Shown here piece after piece: positions 1 through 6,222 of a stretch of DNA of 11,703 bases. The notes under the pieces were generated by a model. It ran no database searches, was not told where the DNA came from, and saw only the letters and a list, made by a program, of their open reading frames with translations. Location of the stretch: contig JAQSDS010000451.1 of the NCBI GenBank assembly GCA_029946045.1, forward strand, positions 1 through 11,703. The letters run 5' to 3'. The position numbers and the translations under genes were made by a program. Position 1 is the stretch's first letter; every line of letters begins with the position of its first letter. The DNA is from Rhodoferax sp. Lineage in GTDB: Bacteria > Pseudomonadota > Gammaproteobacteria > Burkholderiales > Burkholderiaceae_C.

Positions 1-399
1 CACTGCGACAAGCGGCTCACCGGCGCGCGTGCGCCTCAGCAGGGCGCGCAAGCGCGCCAGCAGCTCGCGCGGGCTGAAGGGCTTGGCGAGGTAGTCGTCG
101 GCACCCACCTCGAGCCCGACCACGCGGTCGATTTCTTCGCCGCGCGCGGACAGCATGAGGATCGGGATATCGGAGGTTTTGCGCAGTCCGCGCGCCAGGC
201 TCAGGCCATCTTCGCCCGGCATCATCAGGTCCAGCACAATCGCATCGGGTGCCATGATGGCCAGTTGCTGGTGCATTTCGACGCCATCCCCCGCAGTGGC
301 AACCACAAAGCCGCTCGCTGCCAGATAGTCGGTCAGGAGGGTACGCAACGCGGGGTCGTCATCGACCACCAGGATCCGGGCAGATGCAGGATAGTTCAT
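1..399 (-). CDS. OmpR-family response regulator, N-terminal receiver domain (partial)
   Basis: This is the cytoplasmic output partner of a two-component system; phosphorylation of the receiver controls DNA binding by a C-terminal winged helix. The 133 residues visible form a complete CheY-like receiver: acidic pocket D13-D15, phospho-acceptor D57 in VLDLMMPGEDGL, switch residue S84 and conserved K106 in DDYLAKPFSPREL. The PGEDGL and RGEEIDRVVGLEVGADDY stretches closely resemble E. coli OmpR, so the OmpR/PhoB class is likely, although the DNA-binding domain lies beyond position 1. The start is the ATG at 399, which begins the receiver fold at the usual distance. The sensor kinase is probably further left, out of view. 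The gene is divergent from the exported-protein cluster that starts at 519, and the shared spacer contains tandem GAAAC sites it may bind. Family is certain; the stimulus is unknown. Confidence 0.93.
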   Translation of the reverse strand, partial: MNYPASARILVVDDDPALRTLLTDYLAASGFVVATAGDGVEMHQQLAIMAPDAIVLDLMMPGEDGLSLARGLRKTSDIPILMLSARGEEIDRVVGLEVGADDYLAKPFSPRELLARLRALLRRTRAGEPLVAV

Positions 400-436
400 G
401 GTTTGTAGTCTAGCGATTACAGAGGCAAACGGAACC

Positions 437-473
437 ATGAAACACGATGAAACCTGACGAAACGCAACGTTAC
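437..473. promoter_or_regulatory. Tandem 10-bp-spaced GAAAC sites, candidate response-regulator operator
   Basis: Four half-sites lie at exact 10-bp steps: GAAAC at 439, GAAAC at 449, GAAAC at 459 and GTTAC at 469, each separated by 5 bases. The first two are extended to ATGAAAC and the third to ACGAAAC. Head-to-tail pentamers one helical turn apart are the known binding geometry of OmpR/PhoB-class regulators (for example CpxR, GTAAA-N5-GTAAA). The sites sit in the 119-bp spacer between the divergent response regulator and the Gly-tailed exported protein. Binding by the neighbouring regulator is inferred. Confidence 0.55.
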
Positions 474-518
474 GTCAAGGACATTCCAAGGCAACGCACA
501 GCACGCAACATACACCCC

Positions 519-929
519 ATGAACACACAAACCTTTACCTTGAATCAACCCACTGCCTGGTTGCTGCAGAGCCGGATCTGGTCCACGGTATTCGGTGTCC
601 TACTGCTGTGCGCAGGTACGGCGCAAGCCGCCGAGCCGCAGCAATCGGCTGCCAAACGCCCGCTGGACCTGTCTGTGCCGCAAGACGCCAACGCGTTGGA
701 AGCGTGGCGCAAGAAACAGTCACTGGAACGCCAAAACAGCAAACCCTACGGCAGTGGCTATGAGGCACGCGGCCTGGAGGGCAGGAATGACAACAGTGCC
801 GATGTGACGCTGTTGCCGTCCTCCCGGACAGCTGACAAGGACAGCGCAGCCAGCGGCCGGTCTGTCGGAGGCACCTCTGGCGGTGGAAATGGCGGTAGTG
901 GCGGCGGTGGTGGTGGCCGCGGTCGTTAA
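519..929 (+). CDS. Small exported protein with Gly-rich C-terminal tail, function unknown
   Basis: This is an unrecognised protein of 136 residues. Residues 1-37 look like a Sec signal peptide: an extended n-region, a hydrophobic core around 21-31 and a probable cleavage after A-Q-A37. C31 is preceded by leucines, so a lipoprotein box is unlikely. The mature part is polar and charged (38-110) and ends in a nearly pure Gly/Ser tail with a final GRGR (about 117-136). An in-frame ATG at 447 would add 24 residues, but it lies inside the tandem GAAAC sites and would bury the signal peptide, so the ATG at 519 is preferred. No clear Shine-Dalgarno precedes either start. It is followed 49 bp later by the repeat protein, which is also exported and Gly-rich, so co-transcription is likely. 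It could be a cell-envelope or matrix component, which is speculation. Confidence 0.6.
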   Translation: MNTQTFTLNQPTAWLLQSRIWSTVFGVLLLCAGTAQAAEPQQSAAKRPLDLSVPQDANALEAWRKKQSLERQNSKPYGSGYEARGLEGRNDNSADVTLLPSSRTADKDSAASGRSVGGTSGGGNGGSGGGGGGRGR

Positions 930-978
930 CTAATTTTTTGTAAGTCGATTTTTAAACAGCTCACGAAAGGAGCACATC

Positions 979-1503
979 ATGAAGAACTTCAAGACAAACC
1001 TGGCCGCACTGGCCTTTGCGCTGGCCGCCGGACTTAGCTCGGGCACCGTGGCTTTGGCCGCAGGCGCGGGTGGTGGTGGTGGTGGAGCAGGCGCCGGAGG
1101 ATCAGGTGCCGGTGGAGCCAGCGGCGCTGGCGGCGCAGCCACCATGACACAAAGCAAGGACATGGTGCAAACGCAGGCTCAGATGCAGGCACAAATCAAG
1201 AGCCAGGACCAGCTGATGGCCCGGACCCGGGACCAGCTCAAGACCCAGGATCAGCTCCTCACCCGTACCCGGGACCAGTTGAAGACCCAGGACCAGTTGC
1301 TGACGCAGATCCGTGACCAGCTCAAAACCCAGGATCAGATGCGTACACAGACGCGCGACCAGTTGCAGGCACAAGAGCGGCTGCATCTGCAAACCATGGA
1401 CCAGCTGAAGACGCAAGAGCAGCTACTGCTGAAAACGCGGGACCAGTTGAAGGATCAGGAGCAGATTCAGCTCAAGACGAGAGATCAGTTCAACGTCAAA
1501 TAG
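979..1503 (+). CDS. Exported protein built from seven 14-residue Q/D/L/K/T repeats
   Basis: This is a 174-residue protein of unknown function with a good ribosome site (AAGGAG at 967-972, 6 bases before the ATG). Domains in order: signal peptide 1-27 with cleavage near A-L-A; Gly/Ala linker about 28-54; Gln-rich transition 55-76; then seven contiguous 14-residue units from 77 to the last residue (174). The typical unit is DQLLTRTRDQLKTQ. Residues 63-76 look like a decayed eighth unit. The repeats are strongly helical and hydrophilic, with one Leu-like position per seven residues and Gln/Thr/Arg between, suggesting a long polar helix or weak coiled coil. The protein ends exactly at a unit boundary. 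It probably shares a transcript with the upstream Gly-tailed gene. Export is well supported; the role is unknown. Confidence 0.85.
   Translation: MKNFKTNLAALAFALAAGLSSGTVALAAGAGGGGGGAGAGGSGAGGASGAGGAATMTQSKDMVQTQAQMQAQIKSQDQLMARTRDQLKTQDQLLTRTRDQLKTQDQLLTQIRDQLKTQDQMRTQTRDQLQAQERLHLQTMDQLKTQEQLLLKTRDQLKDQEQIQLKTRDQFNVK
1207..1500 (+). repeat. Seven in-frame 42-bp tandem repeats
   Basis: Units begin at 1207, 1249, 1291, 1333, 1375, 1417 and 1459, each coding 14 residues. Synonymous sites differ between units (AAGACCCAG, AAAACCCAG and AAGACGCAA all encode K-T-Q) while the residues are kept. This indicates an old array held by protein-level selection rather than a recent slippage expansion. Confidence 0.9.
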
Positions 1504-1522
1504 GACGCGTCTTGGCCTCATG

Positions 1523-1541
1523 TGAGGAATACCAATCCTCA
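1523..1541 (+). other. Short inverted repeat after the repeat-protein gene
   Basis: TGAGGA (1523-1528) pairs with TCCTCA (1536-1541) over a 7-base loop, 20 bases after the upstream stop codon. There is no following U-run, so it is at best a weak transcript 3'-end structure. Confidence 0.3.
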
Positions 1542-1560
1542 GACTGAAATCTCTTAAAAC

Positions 1561-1580
1561 TGCGGTGCCTTTGCACCGCA
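1561..1580. promoter_or_regulatory. Perfect 8-bp hairpin in the leader of the DUF2202 gene
   Basis: TGCGGTGC (1561-1568), loop CTTT, GCACCGCA (1573-1580) form a perfect stem ending 14 bases before the ATG at 1595. It lacks a T-run on the + strand, so it is not a canonical terminator for the upstream gene. On the - strand it is followed by GTTTTAAG, which could weakly terminate leftward transcripts. Its position, where a ribosome site would be expected, makes translational control or mRNA protection possible. Confidence 0.45.
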
Positions 1581-1594
1581 TACCAAGATGAATC

Positions 1595-2281
1595 ATGCAA
1601 AGAAAACAATTCTTACATTACATGGGCGCTGCGCTCGGCACGCTCGCCCTGACGCCGGTCTTGACGGCCTGCGGTGGCGGGGATGAGACGGGCACCTTGT
1701 CTGCCGGGCTGTCCACGGCAACTGCTGTGGCAGTCACTGCCACAGCCGCCAGCCTCTCGCCCGAAGAGATCGCTGCCCTGAAATTCATGCGTGAAGAAGA
1801 GAAACTGGCGCACGACGTCTATGCGGCCCTGTACAGCCTGTGGGGTACCAATGTGCTCTACCAGATCTCCCTGAGTGAAACCACCCATACCGAGGCCATT
1901 CTGGCGCTGCTGACCAAGTACGGCATTGACGACCCGGCGGCCACCACGGCGCCGGGTGAGTTTGCCGACCCTGCCCTACAGACCCTCTACAACACCTTGA
2001 TAAGCATGGGCCGGTTGAGCCTGATCGATGCCTTGGGCGTTGGCGCGCTGATCGAGGAAACCGACATCCACGACATCCATGAAAAGATGGCCATCACCGA
2101 CGAGGCCGACATTGTGAATGTGTACACCAGCCTGCTGTGCGGTTCCGGCAACCACTTGCGCGCTTTCAACGAAAAACTGCTGGAACAGGGCGTCACCTAT
2201 GTACCGCAAGTGATCAGCCAGAAAGAATGGGACGCCATTGCCAGCGCGCCGATGGAAACCTGTGGCGGGACCAGCCATTAG
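1595..2281 (+). CDS. DUF2202 ferritin-like lipoprotein
   Basis: This 228-residue protein belongs to the DUF2202 family, predicted four-helix ferritin-like domains with carboxylate/His metal sites. Residues 1-26 form a lipoprotein signal with lipobox L-T-A-C26, so the mature protein should be lipid-anchored in the envelope. A Ser/Thr/Ala linker follows (about 30-55). Candidate metal ligands sit in family-like motifs: E67-E68-E69 with H73 (REEEKLAHDVY), E95-T-T-H98 with E100, E154-E155 with H159/H162-E163, and H187 in GSGNHLRAF. C182 and C223 could form a disulfide. No Shine-Dalgarno is evident; a hairpin lies immediately upstream. The gene follows the repeat protein by 91 bp, and its stop overlaps that of a convergent cytochrome fossil. 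Family assignment is confident. Metal binding and a redox or metal-handling role are inferred from the fold. Confidence 0.88.
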   Translation: MQRKQFLHYMGAALGTLALTPVLTACGGGDETGTLSAGLSTATAVAVTATAASLSPEEIAALKFMREEEKLAHDVYAALYSLWGTNVLYQISLSETTHTEAILALLTKYGIDDPAATTAPGEFADPALQTLYNTLISMGRLSLIDALGVGALIEETDIHDIHEKMAITDEADIVNVYTSLLCGSGNHLRAFNEKLLEQGVTYVPQVISQKEWDAIASAPMETCGGTSH

Positions 2282-2480
2282 CGCGAAAGAATGTAGCGCG
2301 TGACGTTGCGGACCGCTGCGTCGTCCTTTGACTTCAGGGAGCCCTGCTTCTTCTTGTTAACGGCATGGCATTTCACATCCCATTGCTCTCCTTGGTGAGA
2401 GACTGTGCCGCCTTGGCATTCATGCTGATCTCGGCCGCCACCACCTGGAACGAGGCGCCCATCAGCGCTGCCAAGATGAC
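2278..2480 (-). pseudogene. Degenerate monohaem c-type cytochrome
   Basis: Reading leftward, 2480-2376 encodes a signal-peptide-like stretch (VILAALMGASFQVVA) and a cytochrome-like mature start (AEISMNAKAAQSLTKESN), then hits TGA at 2375-2373. In another frame, 2373-2278 encodes KCHAVNKKKQG, then SLKSKDDAAVRNVTRYILSR and a stop. This is the haem-attachment end and the C-terminal helix of small class I cytochromes c. The first haem Cys codon (TGT, 2377-2375) and the second (TGC, 2370-2368) are 4 bases apart instead of 6, so CXXCH is broken. The usual 40-50 residues between K-Q-G-(P)-S-L and the final helix, including the Met-ligand loop, are missing. No in-frame start remains. The TAA at 2280-2278 overlaps the DUF2202 stop. 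The pieces fit the family well; a sequencing error cannot explain both the frameshift and the internal deletion. Confidence 0.75.
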
Positions 2481-2638
2481 AGCAGCTTGGGCTCGTCCAG
2501 CGTCACGACCTGACCGGCAGCGTCGCGGTACACGGTGGGGAAGGGTAGCGATGTCATGCTGGGAACTTGACGCCTTGGGGAATTGATAACACTCAATTCT
2601 GAAGACGGTTTAGCTACCGCGCCCGCGAACTGTGCCTG
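2481..2638. other. Non-coding spacer with a possible second gene fragment
   Basis: On the - strand, 2557-2465 opens with ATG and reads a short protein-like stretch (FPTVYRDAAGQVVTLDEP) before stopping. I do not recognise it. It could be the eroded upstream part of the cytochrome region or another fragment joined by deletion. The rest of the spacer holds the FNR-like palindrome at 2580-2599 and nothing else identifiable. Confidence 0.35.
2580..2599. promoter_or_regulatory. FNR/Anr-like palindrome upstream of the cytochrome fossil
   Basis: GAATTG (2580-2585) and CAATTC (2594-2599) flank a core TTGAT-AACA-CTCAA (2583-2596) that matches 9 of the 10 defined positions of the FNR/CRP-type box TTGAT-N4-ATCAA. 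It lies about 25 bases upstream of the first leftward ATG (2557), in the spacer feeding the dead cytochrome, a gene class often under FNR control. It could also be a weak hairpin after the leftward ABC ATPase gene, although it lacks a good U-run. Confidence 0.4.
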
Positions 2639-3295
2639 TCAGGAAGCTTTGATTGCGTGACTTTGCCAGTCGCCGATCTCAATCACCCGCCCACCTGGCG
2701 GCACGTCGGCCGGGTCGTGGGTGACCAGCAGCGTGGGAATGCGCTGGCGCGTGATCTGCTCGAACACATAGGCGCGAAACTGGCTGCGCAGCGCGGCATC
2801 GAGTTTGGAAAACGGCTCATCCAGCAGCAACGCCTGCGGCTCGGCCAGCAAGGTGCGCATCAGGCTGACCCGTGCCCGCTGCCCGCCTGACAAGGTGGCT
2901 GGGTCACGCTCATAAAAACCCGCCAGTCCCATGTCGGTGAGTGTTTGCTCCACCTGTTGGCGGCGCGCCCGGCTGCCTGCCACCCGGCCCGGCAGCGCAA
3001 AGGCCAGGTTTTGCCCCACGCTCAGGTGCGCAAACAGCAGGTCGTCCTGAAACAAGAGCCCCAACTGGCGTTGCTCGATGGGTAAGCCGTCAAGACGCCG
3101 CTCGTTCAGCCACAGCTGGCCAGTGGCTTCAAAAGCCGGGTCGAGGTCGCCGATCATCCAGTTCAGCAAGGTCGATTTGCCCGAGCCGGAAGCCCCGGAC
3201 ACGGTCACGATCTCGCCGGGGTGCACCGTGAGGTCGAAGTTTGCCAGCAGCGTGGTCGCGCCGCGGGTGAGGGTCAGGTGGGTGATGTTGAGCAT
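2639..3295 (-). CDS. ynjD: ABC transporter ATP-binding protein, YnjD type
   Basis: This 218-residue cytoplasmic ATPase powers the adjacent permease. All nucleotide-binding motifs are intact: Walker A G34-T42 (GASGSGKST), Q-loop Q83, signature LSGGQRARV at 135-143, Walker B ALLLDE 155-160 with D-loop SKLD 163-166, and switch H193. The phrases LNWMIGDL, GQLWLNERRLDGLP and LLFQDDLLFAHLSVGQNLA resemble E. coli YnjD, which is also about 217 residues long, so it is closer to YnjD than to ThiQ or PotA. The frame stays open upstream to 3406, but the ATG at 3295 is right: the fold starts there and it follows the permease stop by a single base (TGA-C-ATG), implying translational coupling. The substrate is unknown. 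No substrate-binding-protein gene is adjacent. The symbol is given by resemblance only. Confidence 0.9.
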   Translation of the reverse strand: MLNITHLTLTRGATTLLANFDLTVHPGEIVTVSGASGSGKSTLLNWMIGDLDPAFEATGQLWLNERRLDGLPIEQRQLGLLFQDDLLFAHLSVGQNLAFALPGRVAGSRARRQQVEQTLTDMGLAGFYERDPATLSGGQRARVSLMRTLLAEPQALLLDEPFSKLDAALRSQFRAYVFEQITRQRIPTLLVTHDPADVPPGGRVIEIGDWQSHAIKAS

Positions 3296-3296
3296 G

Positions 3297-4925
3297 TCAG
3301 CGTAATCCCTTGCGGTGTCGGCCCAGCCAATAGGGCATCCAGGCGGCCAGGGCAAAAGCGGCCACTGGCAGCGCAATCTGCAGCAGCGCCTGCACCGCCA
3401 GCACACGGCGGTTACCGCCCGCGCTCAGGGCCACTGCCTCGGTGGTCACGGTAACAAAACGGCCACCGCCGGCAAACAGGGTCGGCAGGTATTGCGCCAC
3501 GCTCACAGCGAAACCGACGGCAAAAGTGGCCAGAATTGGGCGCATCAGCAGCGGCCATTTCACACGCAGGCAGGCTTGCAGCCGGGTGCACCCCAGCGCA
3601 CGGGCGCTGACCAGCACGCGCGTATCGAAAGCACGGTAGGCGCCCACCAGCGTGAGCACCATGTAGGGCAACACCCACAGCAAATGGCTCCACACCAGAC
3701 CGACCGCGGTGCCGTCCAGCTGCAGCTTCAGCAGTGCCGCATATTGCGCCGCCACCAGTGGCATGGCGGGTACGATCAAGGGCAGGTAGAGCGCTGCATT
3801 CAAGCGCTGCGGCCCCCATTCCAGCCAGACCAGGGCGGCGGGCAGGCACAACAGGCTGGCCACTGCTGCCAGCCAGAGCGTGGTCCAGAACGGCGCCCAG
3901 TCGGCCGTAAGCCAAGCCTGCCATGACAGGCTGTCGGGCCACAACGCCGGGAAAAACCAGGCCTCGGCAAACGACCAGAGCAGCAACACCGCCAGCACTG
4001 CGTAACCCGTTAAAAACAGCGGAATATGCAGCTTGAACCAGCCCGGTGCCGCCGTGGCGTAACGCAAGCCGTCGGGGTCAGGCCGGTGCCGCTGGCGCCA
4101 GCGCCAGAACCCGCGCGCCAGGGCAGCGGCGACAAGCAGCAGAACAAGCAAGACAAGCGATGCTGCTGCGCCACGTGCCTGCATGGCCACATCAGGGTCG
4201 GTAAGCCAGCGCCAGACCAGCACGGCCAGTGTCGGCGGCGTGTTGGGCCCGAGAATGATGGCCATGTCGACCACCGACAAGCCATAAGCCAGCACCGCCG
4301 CCAGCGGCCAGCCCAGGCGCGGCAACAGTTGCGGCCACAAGATCAGGCGCCAGGCTTGGGCCCGGCTGTAGCCCAGCAAGCGCGCCACCACCATCTGCCG
4401 GCTCACCTGCTGTTCGCCCAGCAGCGCCGCCAGCACCCAGAGCAGAAACCAGCTTTCCTTGATGGCCAACGCCAGCGCCAGGCTCAAACCATAGGGGTCC
4501 TGCACCGTAATCAGGTCGGGTGGACTGACCCAGCCGATCACCTGTGCCACCCCGCGCGCCAGCCATCCCGAAGGCGCCAGCAAAAAAAACAGGCCCACCG
4601 CAAACGCCGCATGGGGCAGCGCCAACAACAGGGGCAGGCGCCGTTGCAGCGTGAGCCAGAGCGTGCCGGGGTAATGCCAGCTGGCCAGCAGCATCGCCAT
4701 GACCAAGGCCAGTGCGCTACCCAACACGGAAGACAGCAGGGTAGCGCGCAGAGCTTGCGGCCATTGGGCATCCAACCACAAGTCAAGCCAGACAGCGCCG
4801 TCCAGGGCGGGTGCCAGCGCCCAGACCAGTCCAGGCAGCAGCGGGCCAAAAATCAGCGCCACCGGCACCAACGCCAGCCACTGGCCCCGGCTGAGGCTGC
4901 GCTTGCAAAGGGGTGACAGCATCAT
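3297..4925 (-). CDS. ynjC: ABC transporter permease with two fused membrane domains, YnjC type
   Basis: This 542-residue inner-membrane protein has about twelve hydrophobic segments arranged as two homologous halves, as in the ThiP/FbpB/YnjC families, so one polypeptide supplies both translocation domains. Each half ends with an EAA-type ATPase-coupling loop: about 180-203 (ARLLGYSRAQAWRLILWPQL) and about 440-463 (ARALGCTRLQACLRVKWPLL). A charged interdomain stretch (RGFWRWRQRHRPDPDG, about 271-286) separates the halves. The gene precedes the ATPase by 1 base and is clearly co-transcribed with it. Two Met codons at 4925 and 4922 compete and neither has a strong ribosome site; the first is used here. 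YnjC of E. coli is of similar size (about 510) and pairs with a YnjD ATPase and a YnjB binding protein; the last is missing here. The transported compound cannot be read from the sequence. Confidence 0.88.
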   Translation of the reverse strand: MMLSPLCKRSLSRGQWLALVPVALIFGPLLPGLVWALAPALDGAVWLDLWLDAQWPQALRATLLSSVLGSALALVMAMLLASWHYPGTLWLTLQRRLPLLLALPHAAFAVGLFFLLAPSGWLARGVAQVIGWVSPPDLITVQDPYGLSLALALAIKESWFLLWVLAALLGEQQVSRQMVVARLLGYSRAQAWRLILWPQLLPRLGWPLAAVLAYGLSVVDMAIILGPNTPPTLAVLVWRWLTDPDVAMQARGAAASLVLLVLLLVAAALARGFWRWRQRHRPDPDGLRYATAAPGWFKLHIPLFLTGYAVLAVLLLWSFAEAWFFPALWPDSLSWQAWLTADWAPFWTTLWLAAVASLLCLPAALVWLEWGPQRLNAALYLPLIVPAMPLVAAQYAALLKLQLDGTAVGLVWSHLLWVLPYMVLTLVGAYRAFDTRVLVSARALGCTRLQACLRVKWPLLMRPILATFAVGFAVSVAQYLPTLFAGGGRFVTVTTEAVALSAGGNRRVLAVQALLQIALPVAAFALAAWMPYWLGRHRKGLR

Positions 4926-4947
4926 GCGATTGGGCTTTGTTGGGGTT

Positions 4948-4966
4948 GACTGGAAATATACCAGTC
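4948..4966. promoter_or_regulatory. Inverted repeat between fic and the ABC permease gene
   Basis: GACTGG (4948-4953) and CCAGTC (4961-4966) flank AAATATA. On the - strand the centre reads TATATTT, resembling a -10 box, about 25 bases before the permease start. It could be an operator over the ynjCD promoter or a weak hairpin after the fic gene. There is no U-run downstream. Confidence 0.35.
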
Positions 4967-4998
4967 GGGCGCTTGAACCGGACAGATTCCGCCGAAGC

Positions 4999-6222
4999 TC
5001 AGAACTCTGTATTGGTGGTGGCGGCTTCCGGATACAGGTTGGGCAACAGGATGCTCAAGGCGTCCAGAGAAAAATTGAAGGACACAGCTCCCTTGGGATT
5101 GTCACTAACCAGCAAGCGGTCCTTGAGCAGTTGGGCCAGTACCCGGCGCGCGCTACGTTCGGCCATGCTGGTCATTTTGCAAAAGTCCCCGCGCGAGACG
5201 GGGCCGGCCACCAGCACATGATGCAAGGCAAGGGTGGCCTCTCGGGTGTAGTTTTCGAACTGCGAACTCTCGGAGCGCACCAGCATCAGGGTGGCAATGC
5301 GCTCGCGCAAGGCGTCCAGTCTGAGCATGCCGGTCATGAACGTGACCTGGTCATCAGCAACCTCAATGAAAAACTCGCACCATTCCCGTAACATCTTTTC
5401 ACTGAGGTTACCGCGCCCGTCGAGGTCGCCCTGACGCGCCATATCTGCATTGGCCAGCATGACGTAATACCTGTCGCGTTGCCGCGCCAATCCCCGGTTG
5501 ACGGACCAGAGCCCGGCACTGACAGGAAGCAGTGCGCAATGGGTCTGCAGCCGGCAGGCCCGGCCGTTGCCATCCCCAAAAGGGTGGACCCATGCCGCGC
5601 GATGGTGTGCAGATGCAATGCCGAACAGCAGGCCATCGAGCCCCTTGATGCGCGGGTACACCTCGTCCATTCGAGCCAGAAAAGCCGGAAGTGATGCTGC
5701 TGTTGGCGGCTGGTGTCGGCCGACAGTGACATCTTCCAGACGCAACTGACCGGGGGCGATCACCCGCCCATCCTCTGTGGTTCGGTCAGATGCTTCCAGT
5801 CTGCGGTACAAGGCGGCGTGCGCCTCAAGCAAAAAGCCCGAGTGCAAGGCATAGCCCTCGCCACCACCACTTTCGGCAAGCGTTCTTTCAAGCGCCTGCT
5901 CAGCCTCGATGTGGGCCAGGGCCAGGCGCTGGCGCTGCGCCACATCAGGAACTTCTGAAAAGTCGGCACGCAGCGCACGCTCAATGTTTTGCGGGTGTGT
6001 GCTTTGCCCTTCGATGCGGTTGGAATAGTAGGAATTCATCCCCCGCACCAAGCGTTTGAGCGATTCGCAGGTGCCGGGCGCCACCGAATGTTGCAGGCGA
6101 TAGGCCTTTTCAAGCACCGTGCGCGTGCGCTCCACAAGACCGCCCAAGTCGCGCTGCGGCAGCAGTGGCTCAAACTGGTGGGCTTGGTCGTACGCGGCAA
6201 CAACGATTGAAGATGAATTCAT
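4999..6222 (-). CDS. Fic-domain protein AMP-transferase, class II, with C-terminal winged helix
   Basis: This 407-residue cytoplasmic enzyme is predicted to transfer AMP from ATP to a protein hydroxyl. Domains in order: N-terminal Fic_N-like helical region (about 1-100); inhibitory motif S67-N-R-I-E71-G at the N-terminal side, which defines class II Fic proteins where the Glu blocks productive ATP binding; Fic core with the complete catalytic motif H213-P-F-G-D-G-N-G-R221 and downstream R224; and a C-terminal winged-helix region (about 335-395) with MTSMAERSARRVLAQLLKD as a helix-turn-helix candidate. Length and order match SoFic-like proteins. TTG at 6240 would add six residues, but ATG at 6222 is favoured because the best promoter places the transcript start at about 6222. 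No partner antitoxin gene is present, consistent with built-in inhibition. Catalytic residues look intact. The target is unknown and the winged helix may allow autoregulation. Confidence 0.92.
   Translation of the reverse strand: MNSSSIVVAAYDQAHQFEPLLPQRDLGGLVERTRTVLEKAYRLQHSVAPGTCESLKRLVRGMNSYYSNRIEGQSTHPQNIERALRADFSEVPDVAQRQRLALAHIEAEQALERTLAESGGGEGYALHSGFLLEAHAALYRRLEASDRTTEDGRVIAPGQLRLEDVTVGRHQPPTAASLPAFLARMDEVYPRIKGLDGLLFGIASAHHRAAWVHPFGDGNGRACRLQTHCALLPVSAGLWSVNRGLARQRDRYYVMLANADMARQGDLDGRGNLSEKMLREWCEFFIEVADDQVTFMTGMLRLDALRERIATLMLVRSESSQFENYTREATLALHHVLVAGPVSRGDFCKMTSMAERSARRVLAQLLKDRLLVSDNPKGAVSFNFSLDALSILLPNLYPEAATTNTEF

Noticed and set aside
447..518. Upstream ATG extending the Gly-tailed protein by 24 residues
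   Set aside because: It lies within the tandem regulator sites and would place a charged 24-residue segment before a clear signal peptide.
1207..1500. CRISPR-like array
   Set aside because: The 42-bp periodicity is contiguous, in frame and without unique spacers; it is a coding tandem repeat.
4026..4916. + strand open frame of 296 codons rich in Gln, Arg and Ala
   Set aside because: Antisense shadow of the permease; low-complexity composition comes from complementing hydrophobic codons.
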